From an uncultured Eubacteriales bacterium (GTDB taxonomy: Bacteria; Bacillota; Clostridia; Christensenellales; Aristaeellaceae): a stretch of 64,000 bases of DNA. Below, in pieces: positions 7,166-15,896 of the stretch. Position numbers and translations under genes: made by a program. The notes under the pieces were generated by a model, which was not told the origin of the DNA, ran no database searches, and saw only the letters and a program-made list of their open reading frames with translations. The stretch spans positions 1-64,000 of the forward strand of contig CACWXP010000014.1 of the NCBI GenBank assembly GCA_902764875.1. The letters run 5' to 3'. Every line of letters begins with the position of its first letter. Position 1 is the stretch's first letter.

Positions 7166-8152
7166 TTACTTTCGGAATACCAGCCAGTTATGCGAGAAAG
7201 GCCACGGAGTGCCGATAATGTCGACATCTTTTCCCTCCGTGTTGCGATACCAGGAATAATTCCATCCGCTGCCCATATCACAGTAAAGTGCGTCCCGAAC
7301 GCCCAGGTTCTCCAGTGCGCTGATGAATTCGCTGTAATGCATCTGCGTGCGGGAATCGATGACACAGGCTTCTCCGTTCAGCAGTGCGATCACACGAAAA
7401 CATCTGAACTCATCGCTGTCATGGCCGCCCCGCTGTCCGTCATAAAGAACCACAAACTGCTGATAACCGGAGCCGCCCTCCGCGGCGGCTTTCTGCACAG
7501 CCTCTTCAGCATCATCGATATTCCAGATGCGGGGAATTCCGTTCACATACGTGAAGGCGCCGAGTCTGCTCTTTGGGGTGCCCCGTTCCAGCTGACCATC
7601 GGAGGCATGCCAGCCGACGATATTGCTGTGTTTGAAATCCAGCTGATAAGACTGCTGGAAGGCGGCCGCCACGCACATTTCGATGGACTCGTCGTCTTTG
7701 GACGGCCGGTCTCCCGCAACGTAATCGATATCGCTGTAGTTCGGACAATAGATATACAGATCGTCTGTCGCAAGCAGGATCGTGTGTTCCCTGGGTTCCC
7801 TCATGGCCGCCTCCACTTCCGCGGCGGAGGATACCGTTTTGTCCGGCACCTGAGGATTATGGTACTGGCTGGTCAGAATGAACAGGCTGAATCCAAGCAT
7901 GACAAAAACGGAAATGGAATTCAGCAGGAGCAGGATGCGGACAACCCTCGCAACCAGCAGTTTCCGGGCAGCTTTGTCCGCGTGCATATGGAAGGCCAGC
8001 CCGCCCAGGGAGAGAATGGCGTTGGCTGTTACGGCGTAAAACGGCCAGTTGTAACCGTCAAAGATCCGAATGGTACAGATATTGAAGATGGAAAGAAGGG
8101 TGGTAAAAAGGAACCAGGTTGCGGCTTTTTTATTTCCAGTCATAGGTATCAC
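7166..8152 (-). CDS. Membrane protein with phosphodiester-glycosidase-like domain
   Basis: 328 aa. Three hydrophobic helices lie in the first 95 residues (about 10-28, 37-55, 68-95), followed by a soluble, probably extracytoplasmic domain. Its C-terminal part reads DGQRGGHDSDEFRCFRV and later LGVRDALYCDMGSGWNYSW, which resembles the NAGPA/DUF2233 phosphodiester glycosidase family. That family acts on sugar phosphodiesters; the assignment here rests on a few motifs only. The GTG start at 8152 overlaps the upstream stop by four bases (GTGA); an ATG three codons later is the alternative. It is co-transcribed with the preceding membrane protein. Confidence 0.6.
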   Translation of the reverse strand: MIPMTGNKKAATWFLFTTLLSIFNICTIRIFDGYNWPFYAVTANAILSLGGLAFHMHADKAARKLLVARVVRILLLLNSISVFVMLGFSLFILTSQYHNPQVPDKTVSSAAEVEAAMREPREHTILLATDDLYIYCPNYSDIDYVAGDRPSKDDESIEMCVAAAFQQSYQLDFKHSNIVGWHASDGQLERGTPKSRLGAFTYVNGIPRIWNIDDAEEAVQKAAAEGGSGYQQFVVLYDGQRGGHDSDEFRCFRVIALLNGEACVIDSRTQMHYSEFISALENLGVRDALYCDMGSGWNYSWYRNTEGKDVDIIGTPWPFSHNWLVFRK

Positions 8153-8820
8153 GCTCCCGCAATTTCCCTCTGGTCGATCATGAGAACCAGCTCCGCGCAG
8201 GCGACCAGAATAAAGATAAACAGTTCATCCAGATGCAGTGTCCAGATATACAGGACGTATTGCAGGTCAAAGCGCAGGATCGGAGAAATCACCAGCTGGA
8301 TGATGACCAGGACCAGCAGAAAGATAATGGAAACCTGATTGACGGAGATCCGTATGGCTTCCTGCCTTCTTGCGGCATGGATGATGAAATGGCTTACACA
8401 GACAAAAGACTGGATAAACAGGATCATTCGTTCCCCTGCAAGGAAGACAAATCCCTGCAGGCCCATGGTGATATAAGTTTCCGAATCCCTGCTGGCCAGA
8501 TCGCCGAGCGCGTACTGGGACTGGGCACACAGCATGCAGAAAAGCAGTCCCACAGTGGCAGCCTGCATCAGAAACAGTTTATGTTTTTTGAGGGACCAGA
8601 ACAGCGTGGTAATCAGCGCAAGCCGCATCAGCAGGTCATATGTGCCTGCCAGATTGATCCCTCCGGAACGGGTTCCGAAATAATAGATGACCGGAAGAAT
8701 CAGCACACTCATCACAGCCGAGATCAGCGCTGTGCGCTCACTGATAAAAAACCGCTTGTATCGATTGCTCAGGGAGACTCTTATTTTGCTCATGGCGCCC
8801 CTCGTTTTCTGTTCATTCAT
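8149..8820 (-). CDS. Multi-pass membrane protein, unknown function
   Basis: 223 residues with about six hydrophobic segments (roughly 31-50, 62-78, 84-100, 118-142, 160-182, 190-212) and a Lys/Arg-rich N-terminus expected to stay in the cytosol. No catalytic motif or known family was recognised. The start is uncertain: ATG at 8820 follows the stop of the decayed upstream gene closely, while ATG at 8793 is preceded by GAGGGG. It is translationally coupled to the glycosidase-like membrane protein, so the two probably form a pair. Confidence 0.7.
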   Translation of the reverse strand: MNEQKTRGAMSKIRVSLSNRYKRFFISERTALISAVMSVLILPVIYYFGTRSGGINLAGTYDLLMRLALITTLFWSLKKHKLFLMQAATVGLLFCMLCAQSQYALGDLASRDSETYITMGLQGFVFLAGERMILFIQSFVCVSHFIIHAARRQEAIRISVNQVSIIFLLVLVIIQLVISPILRFDLQYVLYIWTLHLDELFIFILVACAELVLMIDQREIAGA

Positions 8821-8822
8821 TT

Positions 8823-9157
8823 CTACGAATCCTTCCAGACGTCCTCCTGCCGGATCATTCGCTCCAGAAGATTCACATACAGCTCATGGAAAGCTTTCAT
8901 CTGATCCGGGTCAAACAGGCCTTCCGCGTATTCCATTTCCGAATCGAACCCGCCGTCGCCGTACTCGTTCTCCAGCAGTTCCAGTTCCAGCCGCGCGCCG
9001 GCCGCCGCAAAGGCATCCTCGACCGTATTGGAAAGCATATTGTTGTTATTGACGGAGATGGCAACAAACGCTCCGGATTATAAAAGAATCGTTATCAGAC
9101 TCAGCCAGAACACCTTGCCCTGGATGCCTCTGAATCTCTTTTTCTTAGTGGTTTCAT
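8823..9157 (-). pseudogene. Decayed N-terminal part of a membrane sensor
   Basis: A good ribosome-binding site (AGGAG) precedes an ATG at 9157 that runs out of frame after a few codons. Shifting by one base gives KKKRFRGIQGKVFWLSLITILL, then a TAA at 9078-9080, then SGAFVAISVNNNNMLSNTV, and the frame continues to 8823. That is a basic N-terminus plus one membrane helix, as at the start of signalling proteins (chemoreceptor or GGDEF types). A one-base loss near codon 2-3 and the TAA both break it, and no output domain follows. A 71-residue product from 9038 is possible but lacks a ribosome-binding site. Confidence 0.6.
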
Positions 9158-9221
9158 GCCTGTCTCCTTCCTGTCCCCAAACGCCGGCCGATGCCCGGCA
9201 TCCTATTCTAAATCACTTTAT

Positions 9222-9250
9222 ATTGTATACAAATATGCGATCTATTGCAA
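9222..9250 (-). promoter_or_regulatory. Sigma-70-type promoter
   Basis: Minus strand: TTGCAA (9250-9245), 17-bp spacer, TACAAT (9227-9222). It lies about 65 bp upstream of the decayed sensor start and probably still drives the two membrane-protein genes beyond it. Confidence 0.7.
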
Positions 9251-9304
9251 TATCTGCCGTCATCTATTTCCTGATTTCTTCTTCCGGTATCACCGGTCGT
9301 CGCT

Positions 9305-10969
9305 TCAGATCATTTCCGGGTGCGTCTCAGCCAGCAGATCAAATCCTTTGTTCAGATCACCCTGCACGTCCTGAATGGTCAGCATGAAGACCGGCTCGGA
9401 AAGCTTGGGAATCTGTGTCAGCCGGGCTGAATGCCAGCTGATCCTGTCCTTTCCCATGCGCATACGGAAAATGCCCTGAATAAACTGGCCGGGACTGTTC
9501 CGGATGCGTTCCGTCATGGTGCTGAAGTCCATGAACTGCCTGAATTTCTCCTGATCTGCGGGATTCATCTGCTGCTCGCAGAACCGGAGCACGCTTTTCT
9601 CAAGCGTTTCCTCCCGGTCATAGGAAGGCAGGCTGCTCGCGGTATAGATCCGTTTCGCTTTCCTGCTTTCCGGATAAATCATCGTAACCAGTTCATAGGT
9701 GGTGAAAAGCGCGCTGCCGGCATCCAGCATCTCTTTTGCCGTTTTGACTTCCTGCTCCGCGTCAAAAGTATTCAGCCGCATCAGAATCATCGCGCGGCCT
9801 TCCCTTCTGGCGATAAACAGGGCGCTCAGCCTGTAATACACATCGTGATAAGCGTACTCAATCGTCTGGATCGTTCCATGCCGCAGCACGTCCATCACCA
9901 GTTTCTGAATCACCAGGTAGTAATGGCTCCTTTGATTGGACAAAGCGTTCTCCAGGCCGTCCACCGAAGTAAACCCAAGTTCCCGCAGCCGTTCCTTATA
10001 CCCCTCCGTGGCGTATATATAGCTGAACGATTCCCTGCCGCATTCTATCAGGGCAATCGAACCGTCATAGCTGCTCGCCCGGTCAACCGAAGCGTTCATT
10101 CGCCTTTCCGCGAATTCTTTCATCGGATTCGGATTCACGAAATTCACCCGGCCGATCTCGTTCCAGTATACCGCGTCTTCCTTTTTCTCCAGAATCCCCG
10201 GTTTTCGGTCAATCTGCTCCATCAGCGCCTCTTTGGAAAGCGGCCTGGCATAATAGAAGCCCTGCTGTGCCTCGCAGCCGACGTCCAGCAGGAATTCCCG
10301 CTGCTCGTTCGTTTCCACGCCTTCCGTCAGCGTATGAACCCCCAGCGTTTTCGCCATGCTGATCAGCGAAGCCAGCATATTTCTGCCCTTCGCGGACATT
10401 TTCCGCAGGAAGAGCATATCGAATTTGATGACGTCGAAGGGATAGTTCTGCAGCACGTTCAGCGAAGAATACCCGCTCCCGAAGTCGTCCAGCCAGACGT
10501 GAAAACCTTCGTCGCAGAAACGCCTGAACATGGCTTCGAACACATCCGTATCTTCCAGCATCACGCTTTCCGTAATCTCCAGTTTAATGGCTTCGTGGGG
10601 AACTGAGAAGCTGTCCAGCGCGGCGCAAATCTGTTCAAGCAGATCCTCCCGCGCAAAGTCCAGCCTGGAAAGGTTTACAGAAAGACCATTCAGCGGCGTG
10701 CCGCGCCGGCGGAGTTCGTCATACAGCGCGCAGGCCTGCCGGATCATTTCCATGTCCAGTTCAAAAATAAGCCCGCTGCGTTCCAGATCCGGAATAAAAT
10801 CTGCGGGGGAAATCAGGTTCCCGTCCGGATTCAGCCATCTGGCCAGCGCTTCCGCGCCCATAATCTGCTGTGTCAGCGATCTGAAAACAGGCTGAAACCA
10901 GGCCCGGATTCTGCCGCTTCCGAGCGCCTCATGAAACCGATCGGCAAAATCGGTCTGCTTGTTTTCCAT
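9305..10969 (-). CDS. EAL-domain cyclic-di-GMP phosphodiesterase
   Basis: Predicted to linearise c-di-GMP to pGpG. From the ATG at 10969 (GGGGG upstream) the protein is 554 aa and starts almost directly with the EAL domain (about 8-255). All metal and catalytic residues of the family are visible: the EAL glutamate (E40), N99 in VNLSRLD, E131 in EITES, D161-D162 in DDFGSGYSSL, K182 in IKFD, E216 in EGVET and Q236 in QQGFYYARPL. The C-terminal half (about 290-554) has a beta-rich, PAS-like look and may sense a ligand, an order opposite to the usual sensor-then-EAL layout. There are no membrane helices, so it is cytosolic. It is a single-gene unit. Confidence 0.9.
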   Translation of the reverse strand: MENKQTDFADRFHEALGSGRIRAWFQPVFRSLTQQIMGAEALARWLNPDGNLISPADFIPDLERSGLIFELDMEMIRQACALYDELRRRGTPLNGLSVNLSRLDFAREDLLEQICAALDSFSVPHEAIKLEITESVMLEDTDVFEAMFRRFCDEGFHVWLDDFGSGYSSLNVLQNYPFDVIKFDMLFLRKMSAKGRNMLASLISMAKTLGVHTLTEGVETNEQREFLLDVGCEAQQGFYYARPLSKEALMEQIDRKPGILEKKEDAVYWNEIGRVNFVNPNPMKEFAERRMNASVDRASSYDGSIALIECGRESFSYIYATEGYKERLRELGFTSVDGLENALSNQRSHYYLVIQKLVMDVLRHGTIQTIEYAYHDVYYRLSALFIARREGRAMILMRLNTFDAEQEVKTAKEMLDAGSALFTTYELVTMIYPESRKAKRIYTASSLPSYDREETLEKSVLRFCEQQMNPADQEKFRQFMDFSTMTERIRNSPGQFIQGIFRMRMGKDRISWHSARLTQIPKLSEPVFMLTIQDVQGDLNKGFDLLAETHPEMI

Positions 10970-11192
10970 TTCTGCTAACCCCCTGCAAAAGGTAAAATAA
11001 GATCGGTTTTTCTTTCCTGCTGTTCCGAAGATTTTTCTGAGTCGCTTGCAGTATAGCACAGTTCACCCAAAAACGCCAGCAGCAAAAAATTTTCTGTTTC
11101 AGCTGCCACAACAGTCTGTTCGTGCGTAAGAACTGATGAAGGACAGCAAATATCCGACAGAATAAGCCACGAAATTAAAGGAGGATGTCAAA

Positions 11193-11459
11193 ATGAAAAA
11201 CAAGGAACTGAACGTGACCGAAATGGAACAGATTGCCGGCGGTGCCAACAAGGGCGAACAGTCCCCGAAGGGCGGATCTTCCACGCCCCTGCCCGCCAAG
11301 AGCGGATGCAAGGTTTACCGGGTGGTCGGGGATGACAATCTTACCAAGATCGCCAGGAGCAACGGAACGACGGTCAATGCCATCATGGCGGTGAACCAGG
11401 GCATCATCACCAACAGGAACTTCATCCGCGCCGGTTTCTATATCTACGTCCCGGTCTGA
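11193..11459 (+). CDS. Leader-type LysM peptide (double-glycine leader plus LysM)
   Basis: An 88-residue protein in two parts. Residues 1-17 (MKNKELNVTEMEQIAGG) match the double-glycine leader of class II bacteriocins and similar peptides, which C39-peptidase ABC transporters cleave after GG. After a Gly/Ser/Pro-rich linker with a single cysteine (C39), residues 42-87 form one LysM domain (YRVVGDDNLTKIA, VNAIMAVNQ, IRAGFYIYVPV), a peptidoglycan/chitin-binding fold. No Sec signal peptide is present. AAAGGAGG precedes the ATG and a strong terminator follows, so it is a monocistron. A small exported wall-binding peptide is inferred; no dedicated transporter lies in the window. Confidence 0.8.
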   Translation: MKNKELNVTEMEQIAGGANKGEQSPKGGSSTPLPAKSGCKVYRVVGDDNLTKIARSNGTTVNAIMAVNQGIITNRNFIRAGFYIYVPV

Positions 11460-11477
11460 CAAACACCTGCCGGAATG

Positions 11478-11514
11478 AAACGGAGCTGTGATTTTTGCAC
11501 AGCACCGTTTTTTT
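11478..11514 (+). terminator. Terminator of the LysM peptide gene
   Basis: AACGG-A-GCTGTG (11479-11490) pairs with CACAGC-A-CCGTT (11498-11509), with one mismatch in the stem, followed by a run of seven T. It lies 20 bp after the stop codon, between two convergent genes. Confidence 0.85.
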
Positions 11515-11523
11515 GTCCTCTTT

Positions 11524-13293
11524 TTACATCCGGATCGTCAGCACGTTCAGCCCCAGCAGGTTCTGATAGCTCACATCCTTCGCAATCCTGTAAACCAGCC
11601 GGATCCCGACGTTTCTGCCCATGTCGTCCGCCTCCATCACCTTCTCCCGGGTGGCGGGATCAAAAGCCTTGCAGTTATCCCGCAGGCGCAGGATGATTTC
11701 GTCTCCTTTGTGAATCACCCGGATATCCACGGAATGTTTCTTCGAATCCTTTGAAAATCCGTGGGTTACGATGTTCCCGGCTATCTCCTCCATACAAAGT
11801 CCGGAGAAGAACGCCCGCTTCTTGTCGATACCCTTTTCTTCGCAGTATTCGATCACCTGCCGGGATATGGTCATCACCTCGTCCACGCTCCGTACCGTGA
11901 TGTCGATCCGTTCGTCCTCCGCCACTCCGATGTCTTGCGGAATGGCCAGCAGATCCTCCAGGTTCCGCGGAAACCGCTTCAGCGAGATCCAGGCCGCAAT
12001 CAGAATCACGACGAAGCACAGCACCCCGTTCAGCACGTTGGCGATATACAGTCCGTTCATCTGCATCGAAGGAATCAGCAGAAAACTGAACAGCACGACG
12101 CCCACCATCCCGTCGACCACCGGCAGAATCACGTTGATCGGCTTTTTCTCGGTGGTCTGGGCATAGCTGGCATAGATCAGGCTCCACATGGCCGGCAGCA
12201 TGCACAGCGGAAGAATCCGGAATCCCATCACCGTCATCATGTACACCGGATCGGAAGCGTCCCGGTAGTAAAGCTGTGTCAGCGGTTCCGCCAGCAGGAT
12301 CAGTCCCGCCACGATCACCGCCATGATCCCCATGCCCTTTGTCATGGCAATATGCATCGTGTCCACCAGCGACCGCCGGTCCTCTTCGCCGATGCTGATG
12401 CTGAACAGCATTCTGGCAACGGCCATCATGCCGAAGGGAACGGCCCAGACCACGGCCAGCAGCGAGTTGGAGGCGGCAAAGGCGGAAAGTCCGACGCTGC
12501 CGACATATTGGATCACCAGGAAATTGACGATCAGGCACCGGAACATCTCCACAAACCGGCTCAGCGCCCCCGGATAGCCGAGCCGCATGATCGCCGGCGC
12601 GTCCTCCCACCTTGCCGCCCGCAGCGAGAACTTCCATTCGGATTTTCCCCGGATGTACCACACGGCCATCACCGCCAGGAAGATCCAGTTGGCGAAGGAG
12701 GAACTCAGTCCCAGGCCGAAGGTGCCCATCCCGAGGCTCACAATGCACACATGATCCAGAACAGCGTTGGCCGCGAAGCACACGATGCTGGCCGTCATCG
12801 TTCTTTTGGTCTGATTCTCCAGTGAAAGGAAAGCAAACAGCTGCTGTCCCAATACCAGCGCCGGAATGCCGATGGCCTGCCCGAGAATGTAGTCGTTCAG
12901 CATTCCCAGGTCCGGCTCCTGGTCAATCAGGATCCGCGTTGCCCCGGTCACAACGCCGAGTACCAGCAGCAGCGAGGTCAGCAGCGCCAGCCCTGTGGAT
13001 ATCAGTACATTCACTGAAAAAAGGCCGTGAATCTTCTGTCGGTCCCGTGCCAGATACCGGCCGTAAAGGATCTGCGATCCGCTCACGAACATGATGCTCA
13101 TCGCGTAAAGAAAGTGGTTCATCGGTCCGAAAAGCCCGATGGCGCTCATGCCCGTCTTGCCGATCACGTTGCTGGCGTAGAGGCTGTCCACGACGCCGTT
13201 CACCGCAGAGATCACGATCAGCAGCACCTGATACGGCAGCAATCTGAAAAAAAGACCGCTCAGCAGCTTGTAATCCGAAGATCTTGTTTTCAT
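11524..13293 (-). CDS. MATE-family transporter fused to an anti-sigma-type ATPase domain
   Basis: 589 aa from the ATG at 13293. Residues 1 to about 450 carry about twelve membrane helices in the MATE efflux pattern (two six-helix bundles). The last about 135 residues are soluble and resemble HATPase_c_2/RsbW-type GHKL kinases: an N-box CMEEIAGNIVTHG at about 500-512, a G1-like LRLRDNCKAFDP at about 537-548, and MGRNVGIRLVYRIA near the end. MATE pumps export drugs or metabolites by ion antiport; RsbW-like domains bind ATP and inhibit or phosphorylate partners. Putting both in one chain suggests a pump that senses or signals. The N-box asparagine and the G1 aspartate are present, so ATP binding is plausible. 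No partner anti-anti-sigma gene is adjacent. Confidence 0.85.
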   Translation of the reverse strand: MKTRSSDYKLLSGLFFRLLPYQVLLIVISAVNGVVDSLYASNVIGKTGMSAIGLFGPMNHFLYAMSIMFVSGSQILYGRYLARDRQKIHGLFSVNVLISTGLALLTSLLLVLGVVTGATRILIDQEPDLGMLNDYILGQAIGIPALVLGQQLFAFLSLENQTKRTMTASIVCFAANAVLDHVCIVSLGMGTFGLGLSSSFANWIFLAVMAVWYIRGKSEWKFSLRAARWEDAPAIMRLGYPGALSRFVEMFRCLIVNFLVIQYVGSVGLSAFAASNSLLAVVWAVPFGMMAVARMLFSISIGEEDRRSLVDTMHIAMTKGMGIMAVIVAGLILLAEPLTQLYYRDASDPVYMMTVMGFRILPLCMLPAMWSLIYASYAQTTEKKPINVILPVVDGMVGVVLFSFLLIPSMQMNGLYIANVLNGVLCFVVILIAAWISLKRFPRNLEDLLAIPQDIGVAEDERIDITVRSVDEVMTISRQVIEYCEEKGIDKKRAFFSGLCMEEIAGNIVTHGFSKDSKKHSVDIRVIHKGDEIILRLRDNCKAFDPATREKVMEADDMGRNVGIRLVYRIAKDVSYQNLLGLNVLTIRM

Positions 13294-13406
13294 GGTGAAA
13301 TACCTTCTTCCGCGGCAGGACATGAACGTCTGATACCCCGTCTGCTGCCCCCGTATTGTACCACATTCCGCTCCCGAAAAAAAGCAGTATGAAAACGGTC
13401 GCCGCC

Positions 13407-13435
13407 TTGACTTTTACTGGCCTTTCTTCTAAACT
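13407..13435 (+). promoter_or_regulatory. Promoter of the glutamine synthetase gene
   Basis: TTGACT (13407-13412), 17-bp spacer, TAAACT (13430-13435). It stands about 165 bp upstream of the chosen start; the long leader between them could hold nitrogen control, but no known riboswitch fold was recognised. Confidence 0.6.
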
Positions 13436-13599
13436 TGAGAACGTGTCCGAACCATCGGTTCGGGCAGGAATCGTGCGACCATGATTTTGTCGTTTTCACA
13501 ACTGCTTCAGGTGGGTTCGGGCGTCCGGAAAACGGGTGGCAGTCCCGAAGGATGAAGTCCATGAAAGCGATGGTCGCAAAGGTACAGGAGGGATTTGCC

Positions 13600-15687
13600 A
13601 TGGCCACGGTGGAAGAACTTTTCGGAATCAACGTATTTAACGATTCGGTCATGCGCCAGCGCCTTCCGAAGGAAACCTACAAAGCCCTGCATAAAACCAT
13701 CGACGAAGGCCGCCGTCTGGATCCGGAGGTCGCCAGCGTCGTTGCCAACGCAATGAAGGACTGGGCTCTGGAGCGGGGCGCCACCCATTACACCCACTGG
13801 TTCCAGCCCCTGAATTCCGTCACCGCCGAAAAGCACGACGCGTTTATCAGCCCTATGCCCGGCGGCGCGATCATCCAGGAGTTTTCCGGCAAGGAGCTGG
13901 TTCGCGGCGAGGCGGATGCCTCCTCCCTGCCCAACGGCGGTCTGCGCTCCACCTTTGAGGCCCGGGGCTACACCGCCTGGGATCCGACTTCCTATGCTTT
14001 CATTAAGGATCATATCCTCTGCATCCCGACGGCGTACTGTTCCTGGGGCGGCGAAGCGCTGGACAAGAAAACGCCGTTGCTTCGTTCCATGGAGGCGCTG
14101 AACAGGCAGGCCGTCCGGATTCTGCATCTGTTCGGCCGTTTGGACGCCACCCGCGTCACGCCCACCGTCGGTCCCGAGCAGGAATATTTCCTCGTGGACA
14201 AGGATCTGTTCGACCGGCGCAGCGATCTGATCTTCTCCGGCCGCACGCTTTTCGGTGCCAAGCCTCCGAAGGGGCAGGAACTGGGCGATCATTTCTTCGG
14301 AACGATCCAGACCCGGGTCCAGGCCTTCATGGCCGATCTGAACGAAGAGCTCTGGAAGCTCGGCGTGCTCGCGAAAACCGAGCATAACGAAACCGCCCCG
14401 GCCCAGCATGAAATGGCCCCGATCTACGCGGTGGCCAGCGTCGCCTGCGACCATAACCAGATCACCATGGAAATGATGAAAAAGGTCGCCCTGCGGCATA
14501 ATCTGGTCTGCCTCTTAGCTGAAAAGCCCTTTGAAGGCGTCAACGGCAGCGGCAAACACAACAACTGGTCCATGTTCACAAACACCGGTTACAATCTGCT
14601 GGATCCCGGCGACAGTCCTCATGAAAGTGCCCAGTTCCTCTGTTTCCTGGCTGCCGTCATCAAGGCCGTTGACGAGAATCAGGATCTGCTCCGCGCTTCC
14701 GTGGCTTCCGCCGGCAATGATCACCGGCTCGGCGGCTGCGAGGCGCCCCCAGCGATCATCAGCATCTTTCTCGGCGACGAGCTCACCGAGATCCTCGAGG
14801 CCCTGGAGGCCGGCGCGGCCTACAGCGGCCGGGAAAAAACCGATATGACGGTGGGCGTTCACGCCCTGCCGAAGTTCCCCCGGGATACGACGGACCGGAA
14901 CCGCACCTCTCCCTTCGCCTTCACCGGCAACAAGTTCGAGTTCCGTTCCCTGGGATCCTCCGCTTCCGTGTCCGACGCCAACGTGGTGCTGAATACGATT
15001 GTGGCCGAATCCCTGCGTCAGTTCGCGGACGAGCTGGAAACCGCGGAAGACTTCCGCAAAACCCTCCACGATCTGATCGTCCGCACCATTCACGACCATA
15101 AGCGCATCATCTTCAACGGCAACAACTATTCCGCCGAATGGGTGGAGGAAGCGGCCCGCCGCGGCCTGCTGAACCTGCCGTCGACCGTGGACGCGCTTCC
15201 CTGCTATACCGCCGAAAAGAACATCCGTCTTTTTGAAACCCACCGGGTGCTTTCCGAAACAGAGCTCCGCTCACGCCGGGACATCGGCCTGGATTCCTAT
15301 GCGAAAATGATCAACATCGAGGCGGAAACCATGCTGATGATGGCCCGCCGCCAGATCCTGCCGGCCGTCCTGAAGTATGCCGGCGCCCTGGCTTCTTCGG
15401 TGAATGCGGTCCGTGCCGCCGATCTGTCCCTGGCCTGCGGAAATCCGCTGGTTTCCTCCCTCTGCGCCGGCATCGACGCCCTCAACGACTGCATCGGCCT
15501 GCTTTCCGACACGCTTTCCGCGAAACCGGCCGCCGAGGCGCCCGAGGAAGCCGCCCGCTATATGCATGATAAGGTCCTGCCTGTCATGGCCGCGCTCCGC
15601 GCCGCGGCGGACCGTCTGGAAACCGTCACCGACCGCGAAATCTGGCCCTTCCCGACCTACGACGAACTCCTCTTCAGCATCCAGTAA
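13600..15687 (+). CDS. glnN: Glutamine synthetase type III
   Basis: Makes glutamine from glutamate, ammonia and ATP, a main nitrogen-assimilation step in the cytosol. At 695 aa it has the length of the type III (GSIII) family, not the about 450 aa of type I. Family strings are visible: [12 protein letters not shown] near the N-terminus, [11 protein letters not shown] (the metal-binding GPEQE), [27 protein letters not shown] and [12 protein letters not shown]. The ATG at 13600 follows GGAGGG at the right distance; in-frame ATGs further upstream (13435, 13555, 13561) lack one. It is transcribed alone from a TTGACT/TAAACT promoter and ends at a shared terminator. Confidence 0.96.
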   Translation: MATVEELFGINVFNDSVMRQRLPKETYKALHKTIDEGRRLDPEVASVVANAMKDWALERGATHYTHWFQPLNSVTAEKHDAFISPMPGGAIIQEFSGKELVRGEADASSLPNGGLRSTFEARGYTAWDPTSYAFIKDHILCIPTAYCSWGGEALDKKTPLLRSMEALNRQAVRILHLFGRLDATRVTPTVGPEQEYFLVDKDLFDRRSDLIFSGRTLFGAKPPKGQELGDHFFGTIQTRVQAFMADLNEELWKLGVLAKTEHNETAPAQHEMAPIYAVASVACDHNQITMEMMKKVALRHNLVCLLAEKPFEGVNGSGKHNNWSMFTNTGYNLLDPGDSPHESAQFLCFLAAVIKAVDENQDLLRASVASAGNDHRLGGCEAPPAIISIFLGDELTEILEALEAGAAYSGREKTDMTVGVHALPKFPRDTTDRNRTSPFAFTGNKFEFRSLGSSASVSDANVVLNTIVAESLRQFADELETAEDFRKTLHDLIVRTIHDHKRIIFNGNNYSAEWVEEAARRGLLNLPSTVDALPCYTAEKNIRLFETHRVLSETELRSRRDIGLDSYAKMINIEAETMLMMARRQILPAVLKYAGALASSVNAVRAADLSLACGNPLVSSLCAGIDALNDCIGLLSDTLSAKPAAEAPEEAARYMHDKVLPVMAALRAAADRLETVTDREIWPFPTYDELLFSIQ

Positions 15688-15821
15688 CTCCCTGCGTTCC
15701 TTTGCGGTCAAAAATGGTCCGGCGGGACGGTTCTTCCGGTCCGTTTTTCTGATTCGCAAAAAGGCGGGTCCATTTCCTGGCAGTCTTCTCAAGGTCTTGC
15801 CGCCGCTAAAACCAATAAAAA

Positions 15822-15853
15822 TAACGGGCAAGTGCGTAAGCCACTGCCCGTTT
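15822..15853. terminator. Bidirectional terminator between glnN and nagB
   Basis: AACGGGCA-A-GTG pairs with CAC-T-GCCCGTT around a short loop (15823-15851). The minus-strand side is followed by TTATTTTTATT and the plus-strand side by a shorter T stretch. It separates convergent genes. Confidence 0.7.
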
Positions 15854-15861
15854 AAATTGCC

Positions 15862-15896
15862 CTAAATCCTTATATCCTTTATCCTCATTGTTATCC
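15862..15896. repeat. Degenerate ATCCT pentamer array
   Basis: TAAATCCTTATATCCTTT followed by ATCCTC and TTATCCC gives four ATCCT-type units about 8-11 bp apart at the 3' end of nagB. Similar strings lie at 46981-47000 and 59895-59915. Cause unknown. Confidence 0.45.

Noticed and set aside
11675-12825. Antisense open frames within the MATE fusion gene
   Set aside because: Arg/His-rich translations without membrane or fold pattern; the MATE reading is unambiguous.
13507-15831. Long minus-strand open frames opposite glnN
   Set aside because: They are mirror frames of a G+C-rich gene with strong codon bias; the protein strings are repetitive and low in recognisable motifs, and no ribosome-binding site is present.
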